A stretch of DNA of 64,000 nt from CAVTUU01 sp045804965 (lineage in GTDB: Bacteria; Chloroflexota; Chloroflexia; Thermomicrobiales; UBA6265). Made by a program: the position numbers and the translations under genes. The stretch spans positions 248,001 through 312,000 of the forward strand of contig JBJMMD010000016.1 in NCBI GenBank assembly GCA_045804965.1, read 5' to 3'. The notes beneath the pieces are model-generated. The model searched no databases, was not told the DNA's origin, and worked only from the letters and a program-made list of their open reading frames with translations. Below are positions 1 through 9,761 of the stretch, in pieces. Positions within the stretch are counted from its first letter, which is position 1, and each line of letters opens with the position of its first letter.

Positions 1-1570
1 TGTCTTCGTGCGCCCCGCCCGGCGGCTCAGGCACGATCGTCGTGACCACGCCTAATCTCAGGCATTCGCGCGAGGTGAGCTTGAGCGAGGTCACGGCGCT
101 CGTCGCGTGACTCGATGACCGGTGGAGCGGCATGCCCGCTGTTTCTGGACCGACCACGGAGTAGACGGCGTTTTCTTGCATGAGGATGCGGTCACCGACG
201 CCGAGCGCGATCGCGCCGCTGCCGCCGCCCTCACCGATCAGGGTGCAGATGACGGGCACTGGCAACATGCTGATCATCGCCAGCGATTGAGCGATGGCCA
301 TCCCGATCCCGTCGACTTCAGCCGCAACGCCGGTCGCGGTTCCCGGGGTGTCGATCAGCGTCACGAGTGGCAATTCGAGGTGGCCGGCGAGCCGCATCAG
401 ACGAACCGCTTTGCGGTAGCCCGCGGCGGTCGAACGGGCTTCGGTCGTCGCCCCGTGACTTCGATCCTGGCCGATAACGGCGACGGTCACGCCATCAAGG
501 CGGCCGATGCCGCAGACAACGGCGGGATCGTCGCCCGTGGCGCGATCGCCGTGCAGCTCGACAAACGACGGCATCAACGTGCGAATGTAATCCCTGCTTG
601 TCGGTCGCCCCACATGCCGCGCCCGCACTTCGGCTTCCCAGGTCGGCACGCTCCTGGCGTTGAACGACGCCAATGGCGTATTCGGCCGCGGTGTGCCGCG
701 CATGGCGAAGAGGGCCAGGAAGTTTGCGAGCAAATCTCGAAGCTTCGCCCGATCGACGATGTCGTCGATCATCCCGTGCGCCAACATCTCCTCGGCGGTG
801 GTCGTCCCACCCTCGCCGAGACCCGGGGTTAGGCGCCGCGCCGGATTCAGGCCAATCCATGCGCCTGGTTCGGCCAGAATGATGTCCGCCTGAGCGCCCA
901 GGCCCGCATAAACGCCGCCCGTTGTGGGATGAGTGAGCACGCTAATGAACGGGACGCCGGCGCGATGGAGCCGCGCGGAGGCGGAGGCAGTCTTCGCAAT
1001 TTGGACAAGCGACAACATGCCTTCTTGTGTTCGCGCGCCGCCACCGGAGGAAAACACGATCAACGGCAACCGCCGCGTCGCCGCCAGCTCCATCGCGAGC
1101 ACAATTTTTTCGCCCGCGACGACGCCGATGCTGCCGCCGAGGTATTGGCAATCAAGCAAGATCAAAACGGCCGGCTGCCCGCCGATCTCGCCGGACCCGG
1201 TGATCACCGCTTCCGAGACGCCGGTTCGCTCCTGCGCTTCGGCAAGCCGGTCCGGAAAAGGAAGCTGGTCGTGGAAGACGAGCGGATCGACCGAGATCAG
1301 CGCCGCATTCGTCTCCTGGAAAGTACCAGGATCGACGACGAGCGTCAGGCGCTCGCGCGCCGGCAGAGAAAAGTGGCGATGACAGGAAGGGCATACCCGG
1401 AAGATTTCAAAGAGCTCATTGCCCAACAGGTTTATGCCGCAGGTTGGGCAGTCGAGCTCAAAATCGGCGGCGATATCGATAAGGCTCGCATCGGTTTCTA
1501 CGGCGCTCGCCTTGCCTCGATCCGATGCATCGCGCAGAGAACGTCTGGGGAGAGGATCAGGGAGTGTCAT
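1..1570 (-). CDS. accDA: Acetyl-CoA carboxylase carboxyltransferase, beta-alpha fusion (C-terminus outside window)
   Basis: This enzyme transfers the carboxyl group from carboxybiotin to acetyl-CoA, giving malonyl-CoA for fatty-acid synthesis. The frame is open from ATG 1570 to the window edge, 523 codons. The N-terminal half is AccD-like, with a four-cysteine zinc ribbon near residues 42-65 (CPTCG then CPSCH) followed by a crotonase-type core. The second half is AccA-like, with the GEGGGSGAIALGVGDR segment and a VVGPE motif. In most bacteria these are two proteins; here one chain holds both. The ATG at 1587 is rejected because a TGA follows six codons later. The gene diverges from ggt. The family is clear; the end lies outside the window. 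Confidence 0.93.
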   Translation of the reverse strand, partial: MTLPDPLPRRSLRDASDRGKASAVETDASLIDIAADFELDCPTCGINLLGNELFEIFRVCPSCHRHFSLPARERLTLVVDPGTFQETNAALISVDPLVFHDQLPFPDRLAEAQERTGVSEAVITGSGEIGGQPAVLILLDCQYLGGSIGVVAGEKIVLAMELAATRRLPLIVFSSGGGARTQEGMLSLVQIAKTASASARLHRAGVPFISVLTHPTTGGVYAGLGAQADIILAEPGAWIGLNPARRLTPGLGEGGTTTAEEMLAHGMIDDIVDRAKLRDLLANFLALFAMRGTPRPNTPLASFNARSVPTWEAEVRARHVGRPTSRDYIRTLMPSFVELHGDRATGDDPAVVCGIGRLDGVTVAVIGQDRSHGATTEARSTAAGYRKAVRLMRLAGHLELPLVTLIDTPGTATGVAAEVDGIGMAIAQSLAMISMLPVPVICTLIGEGGGSGAIALGVGDRILMQENAVYSVVGPETAGMPLHRSSSHATSAVTSLKLTSRECLRLGVVTTIVPEPPGGAHED

Positions 1571-1739
1571 AGAGCATCCGTTCGCATGATTCCTGCCAGC
1601 CGACGCCGCGGGATCGCGTATCAACATCGTAGGGACTCGCTTGCGGAGCGTCAAATTCCATAGCTCCCAAAGTCTCGCGGGAGCACCCCTCCTCGGATAT
1701 GATCGCCGCTCAAACTCAACGGCCTTCGAAGGAGATGAG

Positions 1740-3464
1740 ATGGTTGCGCGAAGTGCATGGATTGTCGACCGGAGCGAGGCCACATCGCGCCGGGGTATGG
1801 TCGCGGCGAAGACAGGTTTCGCGGCTGATGCCGGGGCTGAGGCGCTCGAGCGCGGCGGGAATGCCATCGACGCGGCGGTGACTGCGGGGCTGACCGCCTG
1901 GGTCGTCGAACCCTGGATGAATGGTATCGGCGGCGGCGGGTTCATTGTCGCCCACTTTCCCGCGCACCAGGAATCGGTTGTCGTTGAGTTTCCGATGATC
2001 TCGCCCGCCGCGGCGACGCCAGACATGTTCACGCTCGCCGGCGCCGGAACCGATGATGCGCTCTTCGGCTGGCCCGCGGTGACCGGCAATGAAAATGTCG
2101 TCGGGCACAAATCCGCGGCGGTCCCCGGGGCGGTCGCCGGACTCGCACTTGCGCTTGATCGCTTTGGCACGATCTCGTTCGCGGAAGCGCTCGCCCCAGC
2201 GGTCCGCTATGCCGAAGAAGGTTTTCCGATCGAGTGGAACGCAAGCCACTACATCTCCCGCGACTTCGCGAATCTAAAGCGCTTTCCCGCGACCGCCGAG
2301 GTTTTCTTAGATAGTACCGGCAATCCGCCGTTTTCCCCAGAGGGAACACCGGTCTTCCTTCGCCAGCCTAATCTCGCGCAAACCCTGCGCACATTGGCTG
2401 ATGAGGGGCCTCGAACATTCTATGAAGGCGAACTAGCGCGCCGCATCACCGCCCATCTCGCCGACAACGGCGCACCGTTGACGACCGAGGATTTGGCCGG
2501 TTACGACGCGCGCATCTCGAAACCGATCGTAGCCGGGTATCGCGATCATCAAGTGCTAACGATTGGCAGTGGAACCGGCGGCACTACCCTCGCCCAGTCA
2601 CTCAATATCCTCGACCAGACAACAGTTTCGGGGCTCGGGCACAATTCGCCGCAAGCCCTGCACGCAATGGCCCAGGCGTTCCGACTCGCCTTTGCCGACC
2701 GGTACGCCTATCTCGCCGATCCAGACAAGATCGAAGTGCCGATTGAGGCGATGCTCTCAACCGATTACCTGGCCGCTCGCGCGACGCTGATTCAAAGCGG
2801 AAACTTCGACGGCGTTCTCCCCGGATCCAAGGAACAGCTTGGCGTCAGCCACGACATGCCGGGATCCTTGCCCGAATACATCGGCAGCGGCTGCACCACC
2901 CACATCAGCGCCATTGATGGCTCCGGCAACGCGGTCTCGCTGACCCAAACCTTGCTCAGTGCCTGGGGGAGTCGAGTCGTTGTCCCGGGCACGGGCGTGC
3001 TCCTGAACAACGGCATGATGTGGTTCGATCCGGTTCCGGGCCGGCCGAACTCGGTCGGCGGCAACCAGCGGCCGCTCTCGAATATGTCCCCGGCGATAGT
3101 CCTCCGCGACGGGCGGCCGCTGGCGGCGCTCGGTGCCAGCGGCGGGCGGCGTATTCTCAATTGTGTGGCGCAACTTGTCTTCAATCTCGTCGACCACGGA
3201 ATGACCATGCAGCCGGCAGTGAGCGCTCCCCGTATCGATGCATCAACGCCTGAATTGCTGGTCAGTGACCGCTTTCCGCTTGATACGCAGCATGCCTTGC
3301 GCGATCTGGGCCACCAGGTGGTCAGCCGCGACGAGCAGGACTTCCACGGTGATTTCGCCTCACCCGCCTGCGTCCAACTTGGCCAGGACGGAATGTTCCG
3401 TGGCGGCGTCGATCCCTATTACCGGCCCGCGACAGCCACCGGCGTCCCAGCCGTTACGGCGTGA
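1740..3464 (+). CDS. ggt: Gamma-glutamyltransferase
   Basis: The 574-residue protein is an N-terminal-nucleophile hydrolase of the gamma-glutamyltranspeptidase family, which transfers or hydrolyses gamma-glutamyl groups such as that of glutathione. The N-terminal GGNAIDAAVTAGL and GGGGFIVAHF segments are typical. The TTH motif at residues 386-388 marks the autoprocessing site; Thr386 is the predicted nucleophile and starts the small subunit. No signal peptide is visible, unlike the secreted E. coli enzyme. The start at 1740 is chosen because AAGGAG lies five bases upstream. The last 11 bases overlap the end of the convergent dehydrogenase gene. Confidence 0.93.
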   Translation: MVARSAWIVDRSEATSRRGMVAAKTGFAADAGAEALERGGNAIDAAVTAGLTAWVVEPWMNGIGGGGFIVAHFPAHQESVVVEFPMISPAAATPDMFTLAGAGTDDALFGWPAVTGNENVVGHKSAAVPGAVAGLALALDRFGTISFAEALAPAVRYAEEGFPIEWNASHYISRDFANLKRFPATAEVFLDSTGNPPFSPEGTPVFLRQPNLAQTLRTLADEGPRTFYEGELARRITAHLADNGAPLTTEDLAGYDARISKPIVAGYRDHQVLTIGSGTGGTTLAQSLNILDQTTVSGLGHNSPQALHAMAQAFRLAFADRYAYLADPDKIEVPIEAMLSTDYLAARATLIQSGNFDGVLPGSKEQLGVSHDMPGSLPEYIGSGCTTHISAIDGSGNAVSLTQTLLSAWGSRVVVPGTGVLLNNGMMWFDPVPGRPNSVGGNQRPLSNMSPAIVLRDGRPLAALGASGGRRILNCVAQLVFNLVDHGMTMQPAVSAPRIDASTPELLVSDRFPLDTQHALRDLGHQVVSRDEQDFHGDFASPACVQLGQDGMFRGGVDPYYRPATATGVPAVTA

Positions 3465-4608
3465 GCACTACCTTGATCACGCCGTCGTCTTTCTTGTCGA
3501 AGAGAGCGTACGCTTCGGCGGCCCGGTCCAGCGGCATCCGATGGGTGATCACAAAAGTGGGATCAATCTGTCCCGCTTCGATTCGCTGCAAAAGATCGCG
3601 CCAATACTTCTGGATGTTGACCTGACCACCACGAATCGTCAGGCCCTTCTCCATCATGGCGCCAACCGGAAACTGATTTGCGTATCCGATGAAGTCGCCA
3701 ATAACGGCGACCGTGCCGCCCTTCCGGACCGACCTGATCGCATCCGAAAGCCCGTCGATGGCATCGGACTCGAGTTTGAGCTTCTGTTGAACCTTGTGGC
3801 GGAGCGACCGTGCGTAGCGAAAACCGGCAGCCTCAATGCAGACATCGGGACCGCGGCCTTCCGTTAATTCGCGGAGCGTCTTGGTCGGTTCGGATTCGTC
3901 AAAATTGATTGTCTCCGCCCCGAATGTCTCCCGGGCGAGATCGAGCCGATAGCCGATATTGTCAATCGCGATCACGCGTTGCGCGCCGCGCACCCGCGCC
4001 CACGCCGTCGCCATCAGCCCGACCGGACCGCAGCCGAAGATCGCCACCGTCTGTCCGTTGCACACACCGCCCAATTCGTTTGCATGCCAGCCAGTACAGA
4101 GGATGTCGGACAGAAACAGCACTTGCTCGTCTTCCAGGTGCTCAGGAACCGGCAAGCAACACACATCAGCATGCGGAACGCGTACGTATTCTGCCTGCCC
4201 GCCGGCGAAGCCACCCACAAGGTGGGAATAGCCAAAAATGCCAGCCGTGTGCTGCCCGTAGATCTCTTGCATCACCGGATTCGGATTAGTCGTTTCGCAA
4301 AGACTAAAGAGCCCATCCTTGCAAAACGAGCAGGTTCCGTCGGCGATCACCGCGGAAACGACAACGCGGTCTCCGGGCTTAATCGACTGAACGTCCGGCC
4401 CGACCTCTTCGACGATGCCCATGCATTCATGGCCAAGGATGTCGCCATCCTTCGTGTCAGGAATGTCGCCATGATAAAGGTGAAGATCGGAACCGCAGAT
4501 CGTCGTCAGCGTGATCCGGACAACCGCGTCTGTCGAATCGCCAATCACGGGTTTGGGACAGTCTTCGACCCGGACATCCTCCGCGCCGTGATAGACCAGT
4601 GCCTTCAT
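3454..4608 (-). CDS. Zinc-dependent alcohol dehydrogenase (formaldehyde dehydrogenase-like MDR)
   Basis: This 384-residue medium-chain dehydrogenase begins MKALVYHG and has the catalytic-zinc segment CGSDLHLYHG, then GHECMG, then a cysteine-rich structural-zinc lobe (CSFCKDGLFSLC). A Rossmann GCGPVGL motif follows. The long form resembles glutathione-independent formaldehyde or threonine-type dehydrogenases; the true substrate cannot be read from the sequence. ATG 4608 is preceded by AGGAG. It starts six bases after the stop codon of the upstream short-chain dehydrogenase, so the two are probably one operon. Confidence 0.88.
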   Translation of the reverse strand: MKALVYHGAEDVRVEDCPKPVIGDSTDAVVRITLTTICGSDLHLYHGDIPDTKDGDILGHECMGIVEEVGPDVQSIKPGDRVVVSAVIADGTCSFCKDGLFSLCETTNPNPVMQEIYGQHTAGIFGYSHLVGGFAGGQAEYVRVPHADVCCLPVPEHLEDEQVLFLSDILCTGWHANELGGVCNGQTVAIFGCGPVGLMATAWARVRGAQRVIAIDNIGYRLDLARETFGAETINFDESEPTKTLRELTEGRGPDVCIEAAGFRYARSLRHKVQQKLKLESDAIDGLSDAIRSVRKGGTVAVIGDFIGYANQFPVGAMMEKGLTIRGGQVNIQKYWRDLLQRIEAGQIDPTFVITHRMPLDRAAEAYALFDKKDDGVIKVVLTP

Positions 4609-4613
4609 CGCCT

Positions 4614-5699
4614 TCACTCCTGGCCTGTCGTCCTGTCTGGTCGATTGCGAAGGTTCTCGACCCGCGACCATTCCGACTGTGTTGAGAACTGATTCAACTG
4701 GCTCGCGGCCGATCGTCCGAGTGTTGTGAGCCTGTCTCGCCAATGCTCGTCCGACGCCGCTTCGATCTCGAGCCCCCTGACCGCTTCGTCGCCATTTGGC
4801 GCGGGCAACATCCGGTTCACCAACCCGATCAATTGGGCGGTGAGGCCGGGCGCGATTCCATGGAATCGAGCAGCGATGAACGCGGGCAACGTAATCACCC
4901 GGTCAGCTTCTCTGCGCTTGGTCGCGCGGATGATCTGGCGCGCGGCGCGATCCGCATCTATCGAGATCACAGGCAAGCTGGCTGCTAACGAAAACCACGT
5001 ATATTCCTCTTCAACCCGGCCCTTGAACAGCGCGTTGAGATGCGAGCCGGTCCGCATGAGGCCGGGGGTAATCGTGGTGACGGTAATACCCTGCTGGGCG
5101 AGCTCGGCGTGGAGTCCTTCCGAGAAACCGGTCGCCGCGAACTTGGCAGCGTCGTAGGGGAGCAAATGCGCCATGGCCATGCGGCCGCCGATTGAGGTGA
5201 TATTGACGATTCGGCCGCTCTTCCGCTCCCGCATGCTCGGCAAGACGGCCAACGTCGGATAGAGCATTCCCCAGAACATGATGTCCATAGCCTGCTTGAA
5301 ATCGTCGATCCGGCTCGATTCCAGCGGTCCAACCGTGATCACGCCCGCGTTGTTGATGAGCAGATCAATCGGTCCAAACCGCTTGCTCGCGATCGCGACC
5401 AGCTGTTCAACCTGGGCTTGGTTGGCAACATCGCATCGCGTGGCGAGAACCACGGCGCCGCGGGCGGCGAGTTCTTCCCGTGCCTGCTCGAGTTCAGCCA
5501 CCTCGCGCGAACAGATCACCACCTTGCAGCCCTCGTCCGCGAGTCCGCGAGCGAGGGCAAGACCAAGTCCTCGCGAGCCTCCGGTGATCAGGGCCACCTT
5601 TCCGCCGAGATCGTCCTCTCGTAGACGCTGCGCAAACTCGCGACCAACGACGCTGGCCGCAAGTGCGCCCGCAACGAAGTTCCGCTTGTTACCAATCAT
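4614..5699 (-). CDS. SDR-family NAD(P)-dependent oxidoreductase
   Basis: A 361-residue short-chain dehydrogenase. It carries the TGGSRGLGLALARGLA dinucleotide-binding motif near residue 38, the NNAG motif, and the catalytic Ser and YDAAK triad (TSIGG, then PYDAAKFAATGF). About 30 residues precede the Rossmann fold and about 100 follow the catalytic core, so it is longer than the usual 250. AAAGGAGG sits seven bases before ATG 5699. It is the first gene of a two-gene unit with the downstream zinc dehydrogenase. Substrate unknown. Confidence 0.88.
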   Translation of the reverse strand: MIGNKRNFVAGALAASVVGREFAQRLREDDLGGKVALITGGSRGLGLALARGLADEGCKVVICSREVAELEQAREELAARGAVVLATRCDVANQAQVEQLVAIASKRFGPIDLLINNAGVITVGPLESSRIDDFKQAMDIMFWGMLYPTLAVLPSMRERKSGRIVNITSIGGRMAMAHLLPYDAAKFAATGFSEGLHAELAQQGITVTTITPGLMRTGSHLNALFKGRVEEEYTWFSLAASLPVISIDADRAARQIIRATKRREADRVITLPAFIAARFHGIAPGLTAQLIGLVNRMLPAPNGDEAVRGLEIEAASDEHWRDRLTTLGRSAASQLNQFSTQSEWSRVENLRNRPDRTTGQE

Positions 5700-5821
5700 T
5701 CGTCGCCTCCTTTCCCTTCCTCGCACCACAGAGGCGCATGTGATGTGCCAGGCCGGGGCAGGAAAGTTGCGTTCGCAGCACGGTGATTCGGTCGCGCAGG
5801 TCAACTGGAGGGGGAGTGGGA

Positions 5822-6334
5822 ATGGCGCGCTTGCTTGGCGGGGGTTTGGCGGGACTCCTGGCGACCTTTCCAATGTCATTTGTGATCGTGCTCGGCCGCA
5901 AGGTGGGCATGCTCTGGACGCCGCCGCCAAAGCAAATCACCGGCCGCGTTGCCAAAAAGGCAGGGGTCGAGCCACACGCGGATCAGGAAGCGTTCACGCT
6001 GAGTTGGGTCGCCGCGCATTTCGGTTATGGCGCGGCCTGCGGCGCGATCTACAGTGTGGCGAGGCCCCTGCTGCCAGCAAATCGCCGTGTTGCCGGAATG
6101 CTGTTCGGCGGCGTTGTGTGGGGCGTCAGCTACCTCGGCTACATCCCCGCGATCGGTCTCTACCCCTGGCCGAAGGATGACTCAAAATCACGCATGGCTG
6201 TCATGATCGCCGCCCACGCGGTCTATGGCGTCGCCACCTCACAGATCGACCAAGCCCTCTTCTCGACGCCTGAGGCGGCCAATTATCCTGCCGTCCTTCA
6301 ATCTACCGACGAATTCGTGTATCGTCAGGCTTGA
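5822..6334 (+). CDS. Small integral membrane protein
   Basis: A 170-residue protein with a hydrophobic N-terminus (ARLLGGGLAGLLATFPMSFV), a glycine-rich middle membrane segment (LFGGVVWGVSYLGYIPAIG) and a C-terminal helix (MAVMIAAHAVYGVATSQI). The pattern resembles DUF1440/YagU-like membrane proteins, but I do not recognise the family with certainty. The start at 5822 follows a purine-rich GGAGGGGGAGTGGGA stretch; an in-frame ATG at 5783 lacks such a site. The gene diverges from the SDR-ADH pair across 122 bases. Confidence 0.65.
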   Translation: MARLLGGGLAGLLATFPMSFVIVLGRKVGMLWTPPPKQITGRVAKKAGVEPHADQEAFTLSWVAAHFGYGAACGAIYSVARPLLPANRRVAGMLFGGVVWGVSYLGYIPAIGLYPWPKDDSKSRMAVMIAAHAVYGVATSQIDQALFSTPEAANYPAVLQSTDEFVYRQA

Positions 6335-6552
6335 ACTGACGACTGACTGATTAATTGATAAGATGGTGCTTCTCACCAACACCCTCAACCGAGGGCCGCG
6401 TCCAGTTCAGGGTTCCCAAGACGATTGAAAGGAGGAATAGGATCCGCTGAGTCAAGCCGAACGTCGGTCCGATCATCTCCGATCGCGACTGACTGTAGAG
6501 ATTGGATCGATTCAGCACAGTTCATAGCAACGAGAGAAGGGAGTGGATTTTG
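6335..6552 (+). promoter_or_regulatory. Presumed promoter region of the polyol/sugar ABC operon
   Basis: This 218-base gap must hold the promoter for the four-gene operon that follows. I see no coding frame and no convincing palindrome. A purine-rich GAAAGGAGGAATAGGATCC at 6427-6445 looks like a ribosome-binding site but has no open frame behind it. Confidence 0.3.
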
Positions 6553-7923
6553 ATGAAACGACCGCTCGCGCTCATCGTCGTGCTTCTACTGATAGTTCCG
6601 CTGATCGGGATGATTTCCGGCCCTGGAACCGCCGGCGCGCAAAACGCCACCCCGGCAGTCAACACCGACATTTCGGGTGAGCTCAATGTCGCGATGGTGG
6701 CCAATCCACAGATGGTCGCCCTCCAGAAACTAGCGCCGGAATTCGAAAAGGCGTACCCAAACATCAAGCTGAATCTTCTGGTCCTGCCGGAAAACGAAGT
6801 GCGCGATCGCATTCGCACTGACGTCTCCACGCAGGCTGGGCAGTTCGACCTCGTCACAATCGGCATGTACGAGGCGTCAAATTACGCGCAAAACGGCTGG
6901 GTGCTCGATGTCGGCACGCCGTTGCAGGCTGACGCTTCTTACGACTACAACGACATCTTCCCGGCGATGGTGAGCGCGCTCTCTTACAAGGACAAGCTCT
7001 ATGCCGCTCCGTTCTACGGCGAGAGCTCGATGGTCTTCTACCGCAAGGACCTCTTCCAGAAAGCCGGGTTGGAGATGCCGGAAAAGCCAACCTGGGACGA
7101 TATCGGCCAATTCGCGCAAAAGCTCCACCACCCGCCGGACAATTACGGCATTTGCCTGCGTGGTTTGCCGGGTTGGGGCGAACAGGGAGCCCCGCTGACC
7201 AGCGTCATCAACGCGTTCGGTGGCCGTTGGTACGACGAGAACTGGAAGGCGCAGCTCGACTCCGAAAACAGCAAGGCTGCGATCAAGTTCTATACCGATC
7301 TGGTCAAAAACTACGGCGAGCCAAGCGCGACCCAGGCCGGCTTCACCGAGTGTGAAAACCTCTTCACGCAAGGAAAAGTCGCGATGTGGTACGACGCGAC
7401 CTCAGCGGCAGACCTCCTGGCCGACTCCAAGATCAATCCGCAAGCGGCTAACACCGGCTTTGCCTACCAACCGACCGAGAAAATCTCGAGCGGCTGGCTG
7501 TGGGCGTGGGCCTTCGCGATTGAGAAGAGCACGAAGCATCAAGACGCCGCACTTGCCTTCGTCAAGTGGGCAACCTCGAAGGATTATGTCCAGCTTGTCG
7601 CCAAGTCCCAGGGCTGGGGCTCAGTGCCTTCGGGAGCGCGCGCATCCACGTATGCAGACCCCGGCTACAAAGAGTACGCCAAGGCTTTTTCCGATATCGT
7701 GCTCAAAACGATCGAAGCGCAGGACCCGACCAAGTGTTGCGTCGATCCTGTGCCGTACCACGGACTTCAATTCGTGCAAATCCCTGAGTTCGCTTCGCTT
7801 GGCAACGACGTGACAGCCGAGTTTGCCGCAGTGATTGCTGGAAATGAAAGCGCCGATGACGCGATCAAGAAGGCTAACGATCTCGCCAACCAAACCGCAA
7901 TCGACGGCGGTTACCAGACTTAA
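6553..7923 (+). CDS. ABC transporter sugar/polyol-binding lipoprotein-type protein
   Basis: A 456-residue extracellular binding protein of the family-1 solute-binding (MalE/SmoE-like) group. It has a positively charged start (MKRPLALIVV), a hydrophobic helix and an AxA-like cleavage region near residue 31 (GTAGAQNA). The mature part opens with SGELNVAMVANPQMVALQ and LAPEFEKAYPNI, typical of these proteins. It captures a carbohydrate outside the membrane for the two permeases just downstream. A polyol dehydrogenase in the same operon suggests a sugar alcohol such as sorbitol or mannitol; that is inference. No ATPase gene is present. Confidence 0.9.
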   Translation: MKRPLALIVVLLLIVPLIGMISGPGTAGAQNATPAVNTDISGELNVAMVANPQMVALQKLAPEFEKAYPNIKLNLLVLPENEVRDRIRTDVSTQAGQFDLVTIGMYEASNYAQNGWVLDVGTPLQADASYDYNDIFPAMVSALSYKDKLYAAPFYGESSMVFYRKDLFQKAGLEMPEKPTWDDIGQFAQKLHHPPDNYGICLRGLPGWGEQGAPLTSVINAFGGRWYDENWKAQLDSENSKAAIKFYTDLVKNYGEPSATQAGFTECENLFTQGKVAMWYDATSAADLLADSKINPQAANTGFAYQPTEKISSGWLWAWAFAIEKSTKHQDAALAFVKWATSKDYVQLVAKSQGWGSVPSGARASTYADPGYKEYAKAFSDIVLKTIEAQDPTKCCVDPVPYHGLQFVQIPEFASLGNDVTAEFAAVIAGNESADDAIKKANDLANQTAIDGGYQT

Positions 7924-7950
7924 CAGTCGCCGCTGCATCAGAGAACATCG

Positions 7951-8913
7951 ATGGCGGTCGTAGACCAGCAAGCGGAAGTGGCGAGGGGCCAACTTGGCGG
8001 CCCCTCGCTCGCCCGACGTTTTCGCTGGTTCAATTCGAGCCGGCTGCTGATCACGCCTGCCTTGATTTTTGCGGTCCTCGTCACGCAAGCGCCGTTCGTG
8101 CTCACGCTGTACTACAGCACGCTTCGCTGGAACTTGCTGAGACCAGAAACAAAGGGCTTCGTCGGGCTCGAGAATTACCGGCGTATCCTCTTCGACGACG
8201 ACGTCTTTCGCACCGCGATCTTGAATACGCTTGTCTTTACTGTAGGTGTCGTCACTGCCTCGATGTTACTCGGGCTGTTCTACGCCGAGCTCGTCAACCA
8301 CCGATTTCCAGGACGTGGCATCGTGCGCACGATGCTTATCACACCGTTTCTCGTGATGCCGGTGGTCACCGCCCTGAGCTGGAAATACACGATGTTCGAT
8401 CCCGACTTTGGCATCATCGACTGGGTGCTGCGCGAGGTTCAGCCCGGCAATTCAGACTGGAACCCGGTCTGGCTTTCCCATTACCCGAAGGAATCGATCA
8501 TCATCATGCTCGTCTGGCGGTGGGCTCCGTTCATGATGCTGATACTGCTCGCTGGCATGCAGTCGATCGACGAAGAGGTACGTGAAGCGGCCAGAGTTGA
8601 TGGCGCGACCGCACTTCAGGAGTTCTTCGGGATTACCCTGCCCCATCTCTACCGATACATGCAATTGGGGGCGTTGCTCGGCACGGTCTACATCGTGCAA
8701 GAGTTCGACGCCATCTTTATGACAACTCAGGGCGGACCAGGAACCGCGACTATGAATCTCTCATTCATGGTCTATCGGCGCGCAATCGCAGGCAGCAACG
8801 TGGGTTATGGTGCAGCGCTTGGCGTGGTGATTGTCGCGTTGACCATTGTTGCGATGACGCTCATTCTGCGCGTGCTCGACCGCATGATGCGAGGGGCCTA
8901 TGAGGAGCGCTAG
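7951..8913 (+). CDS. Sugar/polyol ABC transporter permease (MalF-like)
   Basis: A 320-residue inner-membrane permease with six predicted membrane helices. The cytoplasmic EAA loop that contacts the ATPase is clear: EAARVDGATALQEFFGITLP around residues 210-230. It starts 27 bases after the binding-protein gene and overlaps the next permease by 14 bases, so translation is probably coupled. It pairs with the following gene to form the translocation channel. Confidence 0.92.
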   Translation: MAVVDQQAEVARGQLGGPSLARRFRWFNSSRLLITPALIFAVLVTQAPFVLTLYYSTLRWNLLRPETKGFVGLENYRRILFDDDVFRTAILNTLVFTVGVVTASMLLGLFYAELVNHRFPGRGIVRTMLITPFLVMPVVTALSWKYTMFDPDFGIIDWVLREVQPGNSDWNPVWLSHYPKESIIIMLVWRWAPFMMLILLAGMQSIDEEVREAARVDGATALQEFFGITLPHLYRYMQLGALLGTVYIVQEFDAIFMTTQGGPGTATMNLSFMVYRRAIAGSNVGYGAALGVVIVALTIVAMTLILRVLDRMMRGAYEER

Positions 8914-9742
8914 ACAACGCGGGTTGAGGAAAGAACGCGCACCGCTCGCTTGGTCAATACTTGCCTGGATCGTCGGATTGCTCGCATTCTTTCCGGTGCT
9001 CTACGCCGTCCTAACTGGATTTAAATCGGAGGCCGACGCGATCAAGCTGCCGCCCAAGCTGGTGTTCAAGCCGACCTTGGACCAGTATCGAGAAATCGTC
9101 GATCTCGGATTCGTTCCCTTTTTCCGCAACTCGTTCATCACGGTCAGTGTTTCAACATTGCTGGTGCTGCTCCTTGCGGTGCCCGCCGCCTATGCGCTCG
9201 CGCTGAGACCGGTCGCGAAATGGCGTGATGTACTCTTCTTCTTCATCTCGACCAAGTTCATGCCGCCCGCCGGCATCATCATCGCCCTGTACATCATTTA
9301 CCGAGATATTAATTTTCTGAATACGAAGATCGGATTGATCATCGTCTTCACCGCGATCAATTTGCCGATTGCGATCTGGATGTTGCGCTCCTTTTTTGAG
9401 GAGGTGCCTCGAGATGTGATCGACGCAGCGCGTGTGGACGGCGCCGGCGTGATACGCGAAATGACACAAATCATCTTGCCGATGGTCGGACCCGGCATCG
9501 CGGCTACCGCCTTCATCGCCAGCATCTTCGCCTGGAACGAGTTCTTTTTCGCCGTCAATCTGGTTGCGACCGACCAATCCGCAACCGTGCCCTTGTTCAT
9601 GCAGAAGTTCATCACCTCAGAAGGTCTGTTCTGGGCGAAACTTTCTGCCGCAAGCACGATGGCGATCGCGCCGGTAGTCTTGCTGGGATGGATTTCACAA
9701 CGACAATTAGTCCGCGGTCTGTCAATGGGTGCGGTCAAATAA
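8900..9742 (+). CDS. Sugar/polyol ABC transporter permease (MalG-like)
   Basis: The 280-residue partner permease. It has the EAA-type loop DAARVDGAGVIREMTQIILP near residues 175-195 and ends with the short basic tail typical of MalG-type proteins (QRQLVRGLSMGAVK). ATG 8900 lies inside the end of the upstream permease gene. The dehydrogenase gene starts 19 bases beyond its stop codon. Confidence 0.92.
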   Translation: MRSARQRGLRKERAPLAWSILAWIVGLLAFFPVLYAVLTGFKSEADAIKLPPKLVFKPTLDQYREIVDLGFVPFFRNSFITVSVSTLLVLLLAVPAAYALALRPVAKWRDVLFFFISTKFMPPAGIIIALYIIYRDINFLNTKIGLIIVFTAINLPIAIWMLRSFFEEVPRDVIDAARVDGAGVIREMTQIILPMVGPGIAATAFIASIFAWNEFFFAVNLVATDQSATVPLFMQKFITSEGLFWAKLSAASTMAIAPVVLLGWISQRQLVRGLSMGAVK

Positions 9743-9761
9743 GCACGAAAGGACGATTGAG

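Noticed and set aside
929..1663. Long plus-strand frame opposite accDA (also 122-832)
   Set aside because: The minus strand carries a clear carboxyltransferase; the plus frame is Arg/Asp/His-rich in the way of high-GC antisense frames.
3979..4692. 237-codon plus frame
   Set aside because: Antisense of the zinc dehydrogenase and the SDR end; no family features.
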